Assembly (NCBI RefSeq): GCF_030052815.1
Contig: NC_079495.1
Location: 53,980,773-54,044,772, forward strand
Source of the DNA: Hevea brasiliensis
Taxonomy: Eukaryota; Streptophyta; Magnoliopsida; Malpighiales; Euphorbiaceae
Direction: 5' to 3'
DNA: 64,000 bases
Of this stretch, positions 49,228 to 60,320 are shown piece after piece (within the stretch, counting starts at the first letter, position 1; every line of letters begins with the position of its first letter). The notes beneath the pieces were generated by a model. That model had not been told where the DNA came from. It did not search any database and was given only the letters and a program-made list of their open reading frames with translations. The position numbers and the translations under genes are program-made.

Positions 49228-49750
49228 GTGTATATGGATGATATGATCATCAAGTCTAGAGAGGGAGAAAGTCATCTGCAAGTTTTGAGAGAAGTATTCG
49301 AAAGGCTCAGGAAGCATCAGCTGAAATTGAACCCGGCCAAGTGTGTGTTTGGGGCTAGATCTAGAAAGCTATTGGGATGCATAGTGAGCGAGAAGGGAAT
49401 AGAAGTAGACCCAAACAAAGTTCGAGCCATTCAAGAAATGCCATCCCCAAAGACAGAAAGGGAGGTGCACAGTTTCCTGGGAAAACTGAACTAGATCTAA
49501 AGATTCATTTCCAACCTCACTGCTAAAGCTGAACCCATCTTTAAGCTACTCAGAAAGAATAACACCAATCAATGGGATCCAATTTGTCAAGAGGCTTTCG
49601 AGAAAATTAAGCAGTATCTATCAAACCCGCTAATATTGGTCCCTCCAGTGGCAGGAAGGCCGTTGATTCTGTATATGGCAGTTCAACAGAGCTCGATGGG
49701 GTGTATTCTGGGGCAGCACGATGACACGGGGCGAAAAGAGAGGGCCATTT
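49228..49750 (+). pseudogene. pol: T1 RT C-terminal half and RNase H start
   Basis: The sequence begins at the catalytic box, VYMDDMIIKS, then RLRKHQLKLNPAKC, LLGCIVSEKGIEVDP and EREVHSFLGKLN, matching Tat-type RT. Stops follow LGKLN at about 49495 and 49501. RNase H begins with PLILYMAV and MGCILGQHDDTGRKERA, and breaks at 49750 where the G9 LTR starts. RT upstream of the YMDD box is absent from both T1 pieces. Confidence 0.87.
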
Positions 49751-52700
49751 TGTAACACCCCTATGTTCGGTAATGCGTTCTACTGTTCCGGTGACCAGTG
49801 TTGTCCGGACAGCTAGCATGCCTAGAGCTACACTTCGATATGAGTGAGGAGACCTTAAATAATGAAATACAAGAAAAGAACATACAAGAAAAACAAAGGA
49901 AAAATAATAGTAAAGAAATGCAACCAAGTTAACGAGCCGGGAACCCTAGCGATGGGTGACCACACGGGGAAGTCACGGCGTGGACCGTTGACTAGCCCTG
50001 GACCGCGGGAAACCCTGGAAATTAATTTTAAGACTTAAAGAGACATCAATTGAAGTATAAATATCATTAAAAATATCAAAGAAAAATAAAAAAATTAGTA
50101 CAAAGAAAAGTGAGAAATCGAAAAATGGACAAAACCCGGTATTACCGAAAAATCGGGAATGCAACCCGAACAAGGGCATTGTGGTCATTTGATACCCCGA
50201 GTTGTCTTTTGACCTAAATGTCCATGAAAATAAAGTAGTATTAAAGTTTAGAAATTACATGAAAAATTAAAGTTGGAATGAAATATAATGAACGAGAATT
50301 ATGGGGTATAATGTGAATAATTAAAAGTTTAACATTACCTTATTATTTAATTGAGTTAGTGGACCATTATGCACCATATAAAAGCCAAAAGTGGATAGAA
50401 TTTTCCACTATCTTCATTCATCTTCTTCACCTCGCAGAATTTAAATTCCTCTCAAACCTCCATTAAAACACCTTCATGCAAGCTTTAATCTCACTCAATC
50501 TCACCATGATTTCCACTAATCCTTTCACAAGAAATTGTCCACACATCATGGGAAAGCTATAGCCAGCAAGAAAAGGAGCTTTGGTGAAGGTTGAGAAGTG
50601 GTCAACTAAAGGTAAATGCTTATTTCTTTAACTTACTTTATTAAGTTTGTGTTGAGGTTATGGGGAGTATTTTGGGTGAAGAAATTTGAAGAATTATTGA
50701 GTTATTGGACTGCCCAATTTTAGGCAGCCATGAGAGCCTATATTACTTGAGTATTCTGCCCAATTTACTTTTTTAGAATTTTGTTTAATAAATATAGAAG
50801 TGTCAAGAATGGATATTGAAGTATTGGGAGGAGGAGGATTGCTAAATTGGAAGTGTAAATTCTCTTATGCAGGTTGTGATTGTTGGCAGTGTATAAATTA
50901 GGTTATAAGTGTAAAGTTGTGGCTCCAATTGGTATGAAGCGAATTGAAGGTAAAACTAGACTCAATATAGACCAACTTTCATGAAGAGAGCTTGTCCAAA
51001 TTCTGCCTAGAAGTGACCTAAAAGAATGACCAAATCCGGAATAGGTAAGTGCAGGCCTGAAAATTGACCATTTGGGCAGCAGTTAGTGTTTAGGCCATAA
51101 CTCACTCAAAACAGGTCCAATTGACCTGAAATTTTAACCATGAATAGTTAAGACCCATACCTACAAGTCTTATGAAGACACCAAAGCCCAGAAATGACCA
51201 TAAGCAAGTCAAACAGCTTGCACAAGTTCGGGTCCAAAAGCTGGCCGAACCTAAAATGACCTAAAGTGACCTAAAGTGACCAATTTTGATGCAATTTGAC
51301 CAGCAATAGTAAAATGACCATAACTTGGTCTACATAACTCAGAATGACCTGAAATTTTGCCCCGCGTTCCATAAGACATAGATATAAAAGTTTGTAGTTT
51401 TGATCGAAACCCAAAAACCGAGGGAACTAGGTCGTCAGGCTAGGTCAAACTAGTATCCCGGAATCCAGCAAATTGCAAGAAAATGCAGTATACACAGAAA
51501 TGAACTTGGTAACATGTACCAACCCTAAAAGACTATTGAATGTGACATATTAGTAACGTTAAAACCTAAATTACCTAAAACGCATCGAGGGTCGATATAT
51601 TAAGTTGATTAAGCAAATAATAGCATTCAGTGAATTATTTATCAAACATTATCGTTAGAGACAGTTTAATTAAGTACTGAAACATTTCAAATTGTGTTTC
51701 TCAGTTAGCAAAGACTCAGGGAGAGGGAAGGAAATACTGAGTCAAGACCAAGAGACAGTTATCAGAGGTTTGTGCACAACTAGTTTTTAACTGATTTTGT
51801 TTTGAATATTTCATATGATTAAATGACATATTTTTTTTTTATGTATTATGTTCAGCAAGCATTGGATTTAATTCAATGATTATTGAAATTGTTATAATAT
51901 GTATGAATTTAGCTTTGTGAAATGGTATTTCCATAAGTATTAAGCATTGTTATGGATTGAATAAATTATGTTCTGGAAAATTGTGATAGAACATATTTTG
52001 AATTGTGATGGTAATTTTCATAGAAAATGCAAATTTATGATTTAAATTGTGATGAGCATAAAAATTATTGGATATTGGAATTGAATTTGAATCAAATTAT
52101 ATTGTGATTTATGCTCACTAAAAGGATTGTGATATTGTTTTATATCTCACTATAGATGCTTGACTAGGTTATTACCCGTCTCTCTCATTTGTTGAGAAGA
52201 CAATGGAGTTAATTGTGTTTTCATTACCATGGTACGTGCACAGGCTTAGATTTTCCTCTGATTTGAGGTTAGATCTAAGTTTTTTTATCGTTATGGCCCT
52301 TGCGGAAGATTTATTATTGTGATGGTACTGTGCACGATGACTCGACCTCCCCGACCATAGGGAGTTAGAATATGATTCTACCTCCCTGACCATAGGGAGT
52401 TAGAGTCACATCGAATATGGCCCTTTCGGATTAGTCTTGCATAGTTACTGAGATAAAGATTGATTTTTGAGATACAACATGGTTTTTGAGATACAACATG
52501 GCTTTTGAGGCACAGAATGTTTTTGAACAGTAAAGAATTGTGATTTTAGTTATGATTTATGTATAATTGATTTTGTTGGAACTACCTTAAATGGTTAGTC
52601 ATGATTTGATAAATTGAATTTCGTGATCAAAGTCATTTTATACAAATGATTTACATTAATGGCAATGAATATTTTGAGTTTTGGAATTTGATGAGTATTC

Positions 52701-53420
52701 AGATTTCCAAATTATTTACTGTAAATTTTGTCAATGTATATTGTACTATGTTTTAAATTATAGTTGTGCACCACTGAGTTCACCACTCAGTGATAGCTTT
52801 GTATGCTGTCGCAGGTAAGAAGAGCATAGAGCAGTGAGTAAGTTTCTTTGAAGACACTTTCAGATCAGCTCCAGGTATATTATAGGTATACCCATGTACA
52901 TAGGTTTTGATGTATGCATGTAATAATATGTATGTAAATTATTTGAGCAGTTGTATAAAAACTCTTGTAAAACATTTTGGTATGTAATTAAATGTAAATT
53001 ATTGTAAATATAAATTTGAGATTTCATTTACTTGAATAGTTTTGTATTATAAATTTTGAGTCTTGTAATCAATGAAATGTTTCTTTATGATGAGATTTGT
53101 TTGAAAATGAATTGATTGTTTATTGAGAATTGAATTGTGAATTGAAATAAAGTTTATTGGAGATGTATTTGAGAAAACATATTGGGTGCATTTTCTTTTG
53201 CACGATTGAAGAACTGTTTTCTCAAAATACAGCCAGCACTTTGCCGAAATTTTGAAAAAATTTTTATAACACCAGATTTTAATCTATGACTTAAATTTCC
53301 CGAAAATTGTTTTAAAATCCCTTGTAGTATATTTAATGGATTATCGGTAGGAGAAGTACGGTAATTCATTAGGTACACTACGGGATCATGTTACATCTTA
53401 TAGAGGAGTAGGGTGTGACA
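49751..53420 (+). repeat. 5' LTR of G9 (family C)
   Basis: 3670 bp from TGTAACACCCCTATGTTCGG to GTAGGGTGTGACA. A TATA-like CATATAAAAG lies at about 50376-50385 and donor-like AAAG/GTAAAT (GT 50612-50613). Modules lie at about 50920-51000, 51080-51195 and 51295-51400, and the exon-like block at 51705-51767. The stem-loop is CTGAGT 52774-52779 with ACTCAG 52785-52790; the second stem keeps pairing through a G-U change. Short minisatellites lie at about 52344-52410 and 52450-52530. Confidence 0.9.
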
Positions 53421-53427
53421 TGTTTTG

Positions 53428-53440
53428 TGGTATCAGAGCA
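53428..53440 (+). other. Primer-binding site of G9
   Basis: TGGTATCAGAGCA, eight bases inside the LTR end. Confidence 0.88.
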
Positions 53441-53606
53441 ATGGTTTTAAAGTAAATTTTGAATTGTGAATTTGAAATCTTTTTGTCGGTAACTACAACT
53501 GCTCAAATGTTTGAAACATATAGTACATTTACATCATAAATATGAACTAATGGAGAGGAATCTCCTTATGTTGGTTGTACAGGAATAGAAAATCTTGTGA
53601 AAAGAT

Positions 53607-54300
53607 ATGGAAGAGAAGAATGAGACAATAAAACAATCTGTGATGGCAGAAGAACAAGTTGAGGCCCCAGCTCCACAAAATATCGAAGGCCTGACTGTAC
53701 CAGTTTTGCCGGTATAAATTACTGCACAAATGGCCCAGCAAATAGCCACTTTCTTTCAACAAATGGTCGATAATCACACCCCAAGCCCAAGTCTGCACTC
53801 CAACCCCAAAAGGGCAACATGAAATAGAGAAGAGGAGAAACCTATGGGTCAAAGCTCAAGCGAATTTGAGAAAGAGAAAAGAAATTGAGGAGCCCAGAGC
53901 TCGTGGATATAACAGAGGTGGATCATCAAGGCGAGACCACCAAGGTCCAGTGCCGAACAACTAGAAGTTCCTACCCTTCTCGTCAATGTGAAGCTTGTGG
54001 AAGATATCATGGTGGGATATGCTATAAGGCTATTAGAGCTGTTATAAGCTGTGGAGGCACAGGACACTTTGCCAAGGATCGCACGAGAGTCGCAGAGTTG
54101 GACCACCTCCTACTACTGCAGAAGGGTCAGTTCAGAGCCCTGTCACTAGAAGTTCACAACCACCTAGCAGAGGTAGAGGAAGGGGTAGAGGTAGCCCAGT
54201 AGGTAGCCAAGGCACAGTGAAACAATCAGAGCAAGACAGTGCTTCGGTTAGAGTCTACGCAACGAGACAGAGGGAAGAAGTCGAGACATCTAATGTTGTG
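53607..54300 (+). pseudogene. gag: G9 gag, capsid core deleted (broken)
   Basis: ATG at 53607-53609 (MEEKNETIKQSVMAEEQ). A TAA follows VLPV near 53716, and frameshifts follow. As in G10, the sequence passes from the N-terminal QMAQQIATFFQQ region straight to the KPMGQSS region before the Cys/His part, skipping the Retrotrans_gag core seen in G1 and G2. The first patch is CEACGRYHGGICYK. The knuckle is damaged (ISCGGTGHFAKDR: first and last Cys lost). Confidence 0.82.
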
Positions 54301-55060
54301 GCTGGTACCTTCTCAACTTTTAACTAAGATGTGTTTGTGTTATTTGATCTGGGTTCTACCCATTCTTATGTGAGTGCTAGCATCACTGATTACATTGCTG
54401 TTCCATGTACAAAAATGGACTTTGAGGTGCTAGTAACAAGTCCGTTAGGACAGGAGGTCAGGGTTAATAGAATGTATAAAGATTGTCCTTTGGTGATCCA
54501 AGGACACACTTTTCTATCTGATTTCATTGAAATGCCCTTTAGAGATTATGATATCATCTTGGGCATGGATTGGTTAGCTAGGCATCATACCATGATTGAT
54601 CAGAGATCGAAGATAGTCACTTTCGGTCTCCTCAAGATGCTGATGTGGTAATACATGGGAAGAGGCAGCTATTGCCATCAAACATTATTTCGGCTGCACT
54701 AGCCAGAAAATGATCAGTAAGGGGTGTGAAGCATACTTGGCACATGTGGTAGACACCCAAGTGGGGAGTCCAACATTGAGGGACATCCCTACAGTATATG
54801 ACTTTCCAGACGTGTTTCCTGATGAATTGCCAGGATTACCTCCGGAAAGAGAGGTGTAGTTTGAAATTAATGTTATGCCTGATGTGGATCCAATCTCCAT
54901 AAAACCATACAGAATGGCACCAGCAGAGTTGAAGGAGTTGAAGGTACAGTTGCAAGAACTACTTGAAAAGGGCTTCATCCGCCCTAGTGTGTCACCATGG
55001 GGACCGCCAGTAGTGTTTGTTAAGAAGAAGGATGGCACTCTTCGTTTATGTATTGTTTGA
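54301..55060 (+). pseudogene. pol: G9 protease and RT N-terminus
   Basis: The protease loop is VLFDLGSTHSYVS, with Asp and Gly present but Pro to Leu. YDIILGMDWLARHH follows. Frameshifts near 54640 and 54710 and a TAG near 54857 break the linker. RT begins [26 protein letters not shown] and ends at about 55058, where GTATTG leads into the mosaic and not into DYRQLN. G3 has the same switch. Confidence 0.86.
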
Positions 55061-55380
55061 CCTAGGGTCTGCATACTTTTATGTTAGTGTTAGAACTATA
55101 TGTTCTATTATTATTCCTTTAGAAGGGAATAAATTTTGATGCATTAGTGATTAGTCCTTTAGGATAAGGATTGTGATAATAAGTGAAATTAGTTTTGGAA
55201 GAGTTTATCGGCGAAAAGTATTTTCTAACACACCATAAATTATAAAGCTAAATGGCAAGCCTACTTAATGTAAGGCAAGAGGACGTAAAAGTAAGATGCG
55301 GTAATAGAATTGTTCTAGATGAAGGCAGAGATGTTCCAGTTGTTAATTGTTAATGGATATTGTAATCAGAATAAGTTTCA
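55061..55380 (+). pseudogene. First part of the mosaic segment in G9
   Basis: It opens with a degraded second protease ([17 protein letters not shown], then after a shift DALVISPLG), then frame-less sequence equal to G10 60345-60651 and to the reverse of G3 about 27595-27905. It ends at TTTCA, followed by the G10 LTR. Confidence 0.75.
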
Positions 55381-58300
55381 TGTAACACCCCTAAGTTCGG
55401 TAGTGCGTTCTACTGTTTCGGTGACCAGTGTTGTCCGGACAGCTAGGATGCCTAGAACTACAGTTCACTATGAGTGAGAAGACATAAAATAATGAAATAC
55501 AAGAAAATAAAATACAAGAAAAACAAAGGAAAAATAATAGCAAAGAAATGTAACCAAGTTAAGCGAGCCGAGAACCCTAGCGATGGTGATCAGACCGGAA
55601 GTCACTACGTGGACCGTTGACTAGCTCTGGATCATGGGAACCCTGGAAAACATTTTTAGGACTTAAATAGACCCTTATTGAAGAATAAATCTCATTATAA
55701 AGATCAAAGAAAAATTAAATAATTAGTACAAAGAAAAGTGAGAAATCGAAAAACGGACAAAACTTGGTGTTACTGAAAAATCGGGAATGCAACCCGAACA
55801 GGGGCATTATGGTCATTTGACATCCCGAATTGTCTTTTGACCTAAATGTCCATAAAAAAATAAATAATATTACACTTAGAAAATAAAATGAAAAATTAGT
55901 TTAGTGGTATCTAATGCAAATAACCAAAAGTGGAGTTAAAGTGTGTAATTAGCACATTAAACATATTACATGAATTAACTAATGTGAGTGGACCACTAAG
56001 GGATTTTAAAATGTATTAAGTGGGCAGATTGCTCCAATAAAATATCATCTTCAACATTAGAAACCTCCATTGCCGTGAATGAAAAGCTCCCAAAACCTCC
56101 ATGGCCGTTTTTCTTCAAGCTTGATCCACTCCTTCATTTCACCTCTAATCACCTAGGTAGCTTCATTAAAAATTGTCCCCACATCACAAGGAAGAGTTTG
56201 ATACCAAAATCAAGAAGTTTAGTGAAGGTTTAACAAGTCCCAACTAAAGGTAAGTTTGCATTTTTGAACATTGCTTTGTTAAACTTTGTATACTTGTTAT
56301 GGGTGTTTGAATTGTGAAGGAAATTTTTAAGTTTGAGGAGTTATTGATATGTCCATTTTGGACAGCCATGGAGTTATATGTTTAATGAAATGTTTATACA
56401 TATATTTGATGAGAAATTATATTGATTAGGGTGATTTAATGTCCAAGTAAATTAATTCCACATGTATATGGTAATTGTGCACTTGGAATGGAAATTGATG
56501 AATTGTAGGACACTTTGGCATTGTGGGACAATTCGGCAGCCTTGGGACTCTGATAAATGTATGAGTTCAGGAAGATATTGGCAGAATTATGACATTTGAG
56601 GATTGATGGATATGTATATGAATTAGTTGTGTAAAGTGTATGTAAAAACTAGAAATGTTTATGTGTATTTATGGTTGTATTTAGACTTTGTAAATTTGAG
56701 TTTATTTGGTGTATTGAGGATGTGTGTAATCTGCCCAAAGTGACTTTAAAGTGAAGTGGTATATGGTTTTGGTAATGTACCAAAACAGAATTGGTAAGGG
56801 AAGTGGACATATAGTAAGGTGAATGTGTCATTGATGTATGTTTAAGCAAGGTAATTAAGGGCAGTATGCATTTGAGCCTATAACTTTAAATGTGTAACCT
56901 CAATTGGTATGAGACCGATTGGAGGTGAAACTAGGCACAAAATGTGCCAACTTTCATTGAGAAAGCATACCAAAATTCTGCTTGCAAGGTGATATGAAAA
57001 ATGACCAATTCGGATTAAGTGCAAGTGAGGCCTGAAAATTGACCATTTGGACAGAAGTTAGTGTATAGGCCATAACTCAATCAAAACAGGTCCAATTGAC
57101 CTGAAATTTTAACCATGAATAGTTAAGATCCATATCTACAAGTCTTATGAAGACACCAAAGCCCATAAATGACCATAAGCAAGACAAACAGCTTGCACAA
57201 GTTCGGGTCCAAAAACTGGCCAAACCAAAGTTGACCAAATTGACCTAAAATGACCAAATTTGATGCCATTTGACCAGCAACAGTAAAATGACCATAACTT
57301 GGTCTACATAACTCGGATTGACCTAAACTTTTGCCCCGCGTTCCGTAAGACATAGATCTACAAGTTTGTAGTTTTAACCGAAACCCCAAAACCGAGGGAA
57401 CTAGGTCGTCTGGCTAGGTCAAACTAGTATCCCGGAATCCAGCAAGTTGCATTAAAATGCACTAAACAAGGAAATGAGTTTGGTAAAACGTACCCACCCT
57501 AAAACCCTATCGAATGTGACATATTAATGACACTAAAACCTAAATTACCTAGAACACATCGAGTGTCGGTATATTAGGTGATTAAGCAAATAATAGCTTT
57601 CAGTGAATTATTTGTCAAAGATTATCGATAGAGACAGTTTAATTTAGTACTGAAACACTTCAAATTGTGTTTCTCAGTTAGTAAAGACTCAGGGAAAGGG
57701 AAGGAAACACTGAGTCTAGACCAGGAGACAGTCATCAGAGGTTTGTGCACAGCTAGTTTTTAACTAATTTTGTTTTGAATATTTCATATGATTAAATGAC
57801 ATATTTTCTTATGTATTATGTTTAACAAGCATTGGATTTAATTCAATGATTTTTGAAATTGTTATAGTGTGTATGAATTTAGCTTTGTGAAATGGTATTT
57901 CCACAAGTATTAAGCATTGTTATGGATTGAATAATTATGTTTTGGAAAATTGTGGCAGAACATGTTTTGAATTATGATGATAATTTTCATGGAAAAATGC
58001 AAATTTATGATTTGAATTGTGATGAGCATAAAAATTATTGGATATTGGAATTGACTTTGAATCGAATTATATTGTGATTTATGCTCACTAAAAGGATTGT
58101 TATATTATTTTATATCTCACTATAGATGCTTGACTAGGTTATTACCCGTCTCTCTCATTTATTGAGAAGACAATGGAGTTAGTTGTATTTTGATCACCAT
58201 GGTACGTGCACATGCTTAGATTTTCCTCTGATTTGAGGTTAGATCTAAGTTTATTTTATCGTTATGGCCCTTACGGAAGATTCATTATTGTGATGGTACT

Positions 58301-59439
58301 GTGCACGATGATTCAACCTCCCCGACCATAGGGAGTTAGAATCTGATTCGACCTCCCCGACCATAGGGAGTTAGAATCACATCGAAGATGGCCCTATCGG
58401 ATTAGTCTTGCATAGTTAGTGAGATAAAGAATGATTTGTGAGATACAACATGGTTTTTGAGCTACAGCATAGTTTTTGAGATACAACATGGTTTTGAGAT
58501 AAAGATTGATTTTTGAGATACATAATGATTTTTGAGATACAGAATGGCTTTTGAATGGTAAAGAATTGTGATTTCAATTATGGTTTATGTATAATTGATT
58601 TTGTTTGAATTACTTAAATGGTTAGTCATGATTTGATAAATTGAATTTTGTGATCAAAGTCATTTATACAAATGATTTACATTATTGGCAATGAATATTT
58701 TGAGTTTTGGAATTTGATGAGTATTCAGATTTCCAAATTATTTACTGTAAATTTTATCAATATATATTGTACTATGTTTTAAATTATAGTTGTGCACCAC
58801 TGAGTTCACCACTCAGCGATAGCTTTGTATGCTGTCGCAGGTAAGAAGAGCATAGAGCAGTGAGTAAGTTTCTTTGAAGACACTATCAGACCAGCTCCAA
58901 GTATATTATAGGTATACCCATGTACATAGGTTGATGTATGCATGTAATAATATGTATGTAAATTATTTGAGCAGTTGTAAATTAAAATTATACATTGAAG
59001 TTGTAAAGTGAATTATGAGTTATTTTGACTTGTAAAATTTGTATTATATTTCTTTTATCTCATCCTTTGAAAATACTGAAAAAATTGTTGTGGATTGAGT
59101 TGAGAAAAATATTGTGTTGAATTTTGTTGGAGTTGAGATTGGGAAAAATATTGAAGTGCCTTTTACAGGTTTTCTGAAGAACTGTTTTATCCAAAATACA
59201 GATGGCACTCTGCAAAAATTTTTATAGAAATTCCAAATAAGTCAAATGTGTTAGCTCTATCTCTTCAGTTCACAAAAGTTTTTAACACCTGTAAATAGTG
59301 CTCACCACTGTGAAAGAAGTAAGAAAAATTTTTAAAATCCCTTGTAGTGTATTTAATCGGTTATCAGTAGACGGAGTTGATAATTCATTAGGTATACTAC
59401 GGGATCATGTCATGCCTTACAGAGGGGTAGGGTGTGACA
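55381..59439 (+). repeat. 5' LTR of G10 (family C)
   Basis: 4059 bp from TGTAACACCCCTAAGTTCGG to GTAGGGTGTGACA. Donor-like AAAG/GTAAGT (GT 56250-56251) and modules at about 56890-56960, 57060-57180 and 57280-57380. The exon-like block is 57678-57740. Stem-loops are CTGAGT 58800-58805 with ACTCAG 58811-58816, and GCGATAGC 58816-58823 with GCTGTCGC 58831-58838, then CAG at 58838-58840. Confidence 0.92.
58314..58556 (+). repeat. Two minisatellites in the G10 LTR
   Basis: First, a ~36 bp unit with CCCCGACCATAGGGAGTTAG occurs twice (about 58314-58385). Second, a ~20 bp unit like TTTTTGAGATACAACATGG occurs about six times (58430-58556). The G9 LTR has the same blocks, but fewer copies of the second. 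Confidence 0.85.
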
Positions 59440-59447
59440 TGTTTAAG

Positions 59448-59460
59448 TGGTATCAGAGCA
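59448..59460 (+). other. Primer-binding site of G10
   Basis: TGGTATCAGAGCA, eight bases after the LTR end, iMet type. Confidence 0.9.
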
Positions 59461-59624
59461 ATGGTTTTAAAGTGAATTTCGAACTATGAATTTGAAATCT
59501 TTTTGTCAGAACTACAACTGCTCAAATGTTTGATACATATAGTACATTTACATCATAAATGTGAACTAATGGAGAGGAATCTCCTTGTGTTGGTTGTACA
59601 GGAATAGAAAATTCTGTGAAAAAA

Positions 59625-60320
59625 ATGGAAGAGAAGAATGAGACAATAGAACAGTCTGTGATGGCAGAAGAACAAGTTGAGGCCCCAGCTCCACAAAATA
59701 TCGAAGGCCTGGCTGTACCAGTTTTACCGGTACAAATTACTGCACAAATGGCCCAGCAAATGGCCACTTTCTTTCAACAACTGGCTGATAATCTGTCAGC
59801 CCAAGCCCAAGTACAAACCCAAGCCCCACAAGGGCAGTGTGAAATGGAAAAGAGGGAGAAACCTATGGGTCAGAGTTCGAACAATAATTTGGGGAAGAGA
59901 AAAGAATTTGAGGAACCCCGAGCTCAGAAATATGATAGAGGCGGATCATCAGGGCAGAGACCACTAAGATCTAGTCGTCGAACAACCAGAAGTTCCTATT
60001 CTGACCGTTTTTGCCATGTTTGTGGTAAGCTACATGGAGGTATTTGTCGTAAGGCCTCTGGAGCCTGTTACAATTGTGGAAAACTTGGACACTTTGCTAA
60101 AGATTGTGCTAAACCACCTCGATCTGCTCTCCTGAGTTCACAGACCATCAGTCAGAGTCAAGATAGAAATAGAGTTGGCACTCCTCACCACTATAACACA
60201 GTGAATCAACCTGAATATAGTAGCGCACCAGTCAGAGAGTCCACTATGCGCCAAGTAAAAGGAGTAGAAACTTCAGATGTAGCTGCTGGTAAGTTCTTAA
60301 TTTTTGAAAGAAACAATTAG
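59625..60320 (+). CDS. gag: G10 gag, open but lacking the capsid core
   Basis: 232 codons uninterrupted from ATG 59625-59627 to TAG at 60318-60320. Residues 1-65 match the N-terminus of G9 and resemble G2 gag. From about residue 75 it passes to a basic, Ser/Arg-rich stretch. Then come CHVCGKLHGGICRK and an intact CX2CX4HX4C knuckle, CYNCGKLGHFAKDC (about residues 149-162). Full gags of this type (G1, G2) have about 150 more residues with the Retrotrans_gag core. This could be an RNA-binding-only gag. The stop falls just before a protease-like remnant that relatives read through. Confidence 0.75.
   Translation: MEEKNETIEQSVMAEEQVEAPAPQNIEGLAVPVLPVQITAQMAQQMATFFQQLADNLSAQAQVQTQAPQGQCEMEKREKPMGQSSNNNLGKRKEFEEPRAQKYDRGGSSGQRPLRSSRRTTRSSYSDRFCHVCGKLHGGICRKASGACYNCGKLGHFAKDCAKPPRSALLSSQTISQSQDRNRVGTPHHYNTVNQPEYSSAPVRESTMRQVKGVETSDVAAGKFLIFERNN

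Larger units (their letters stand above)
49751..55380 (+). mobile_element. G9: non-autonomous Ty3/gypsy element inserted in T1, split by G10
   Basis: It has an LTR, PBS, shortened gag, protease, RT N-terminus and the first part of the mosaic segment. The mosaic is interrupted at 55380 by the G10 LTR. The point of interruption corresponds to about 60651 in G10, so the rest of G9 should lie beyond the window. Gag lacks the capsid core, as in G10. Confidence 0.86.
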
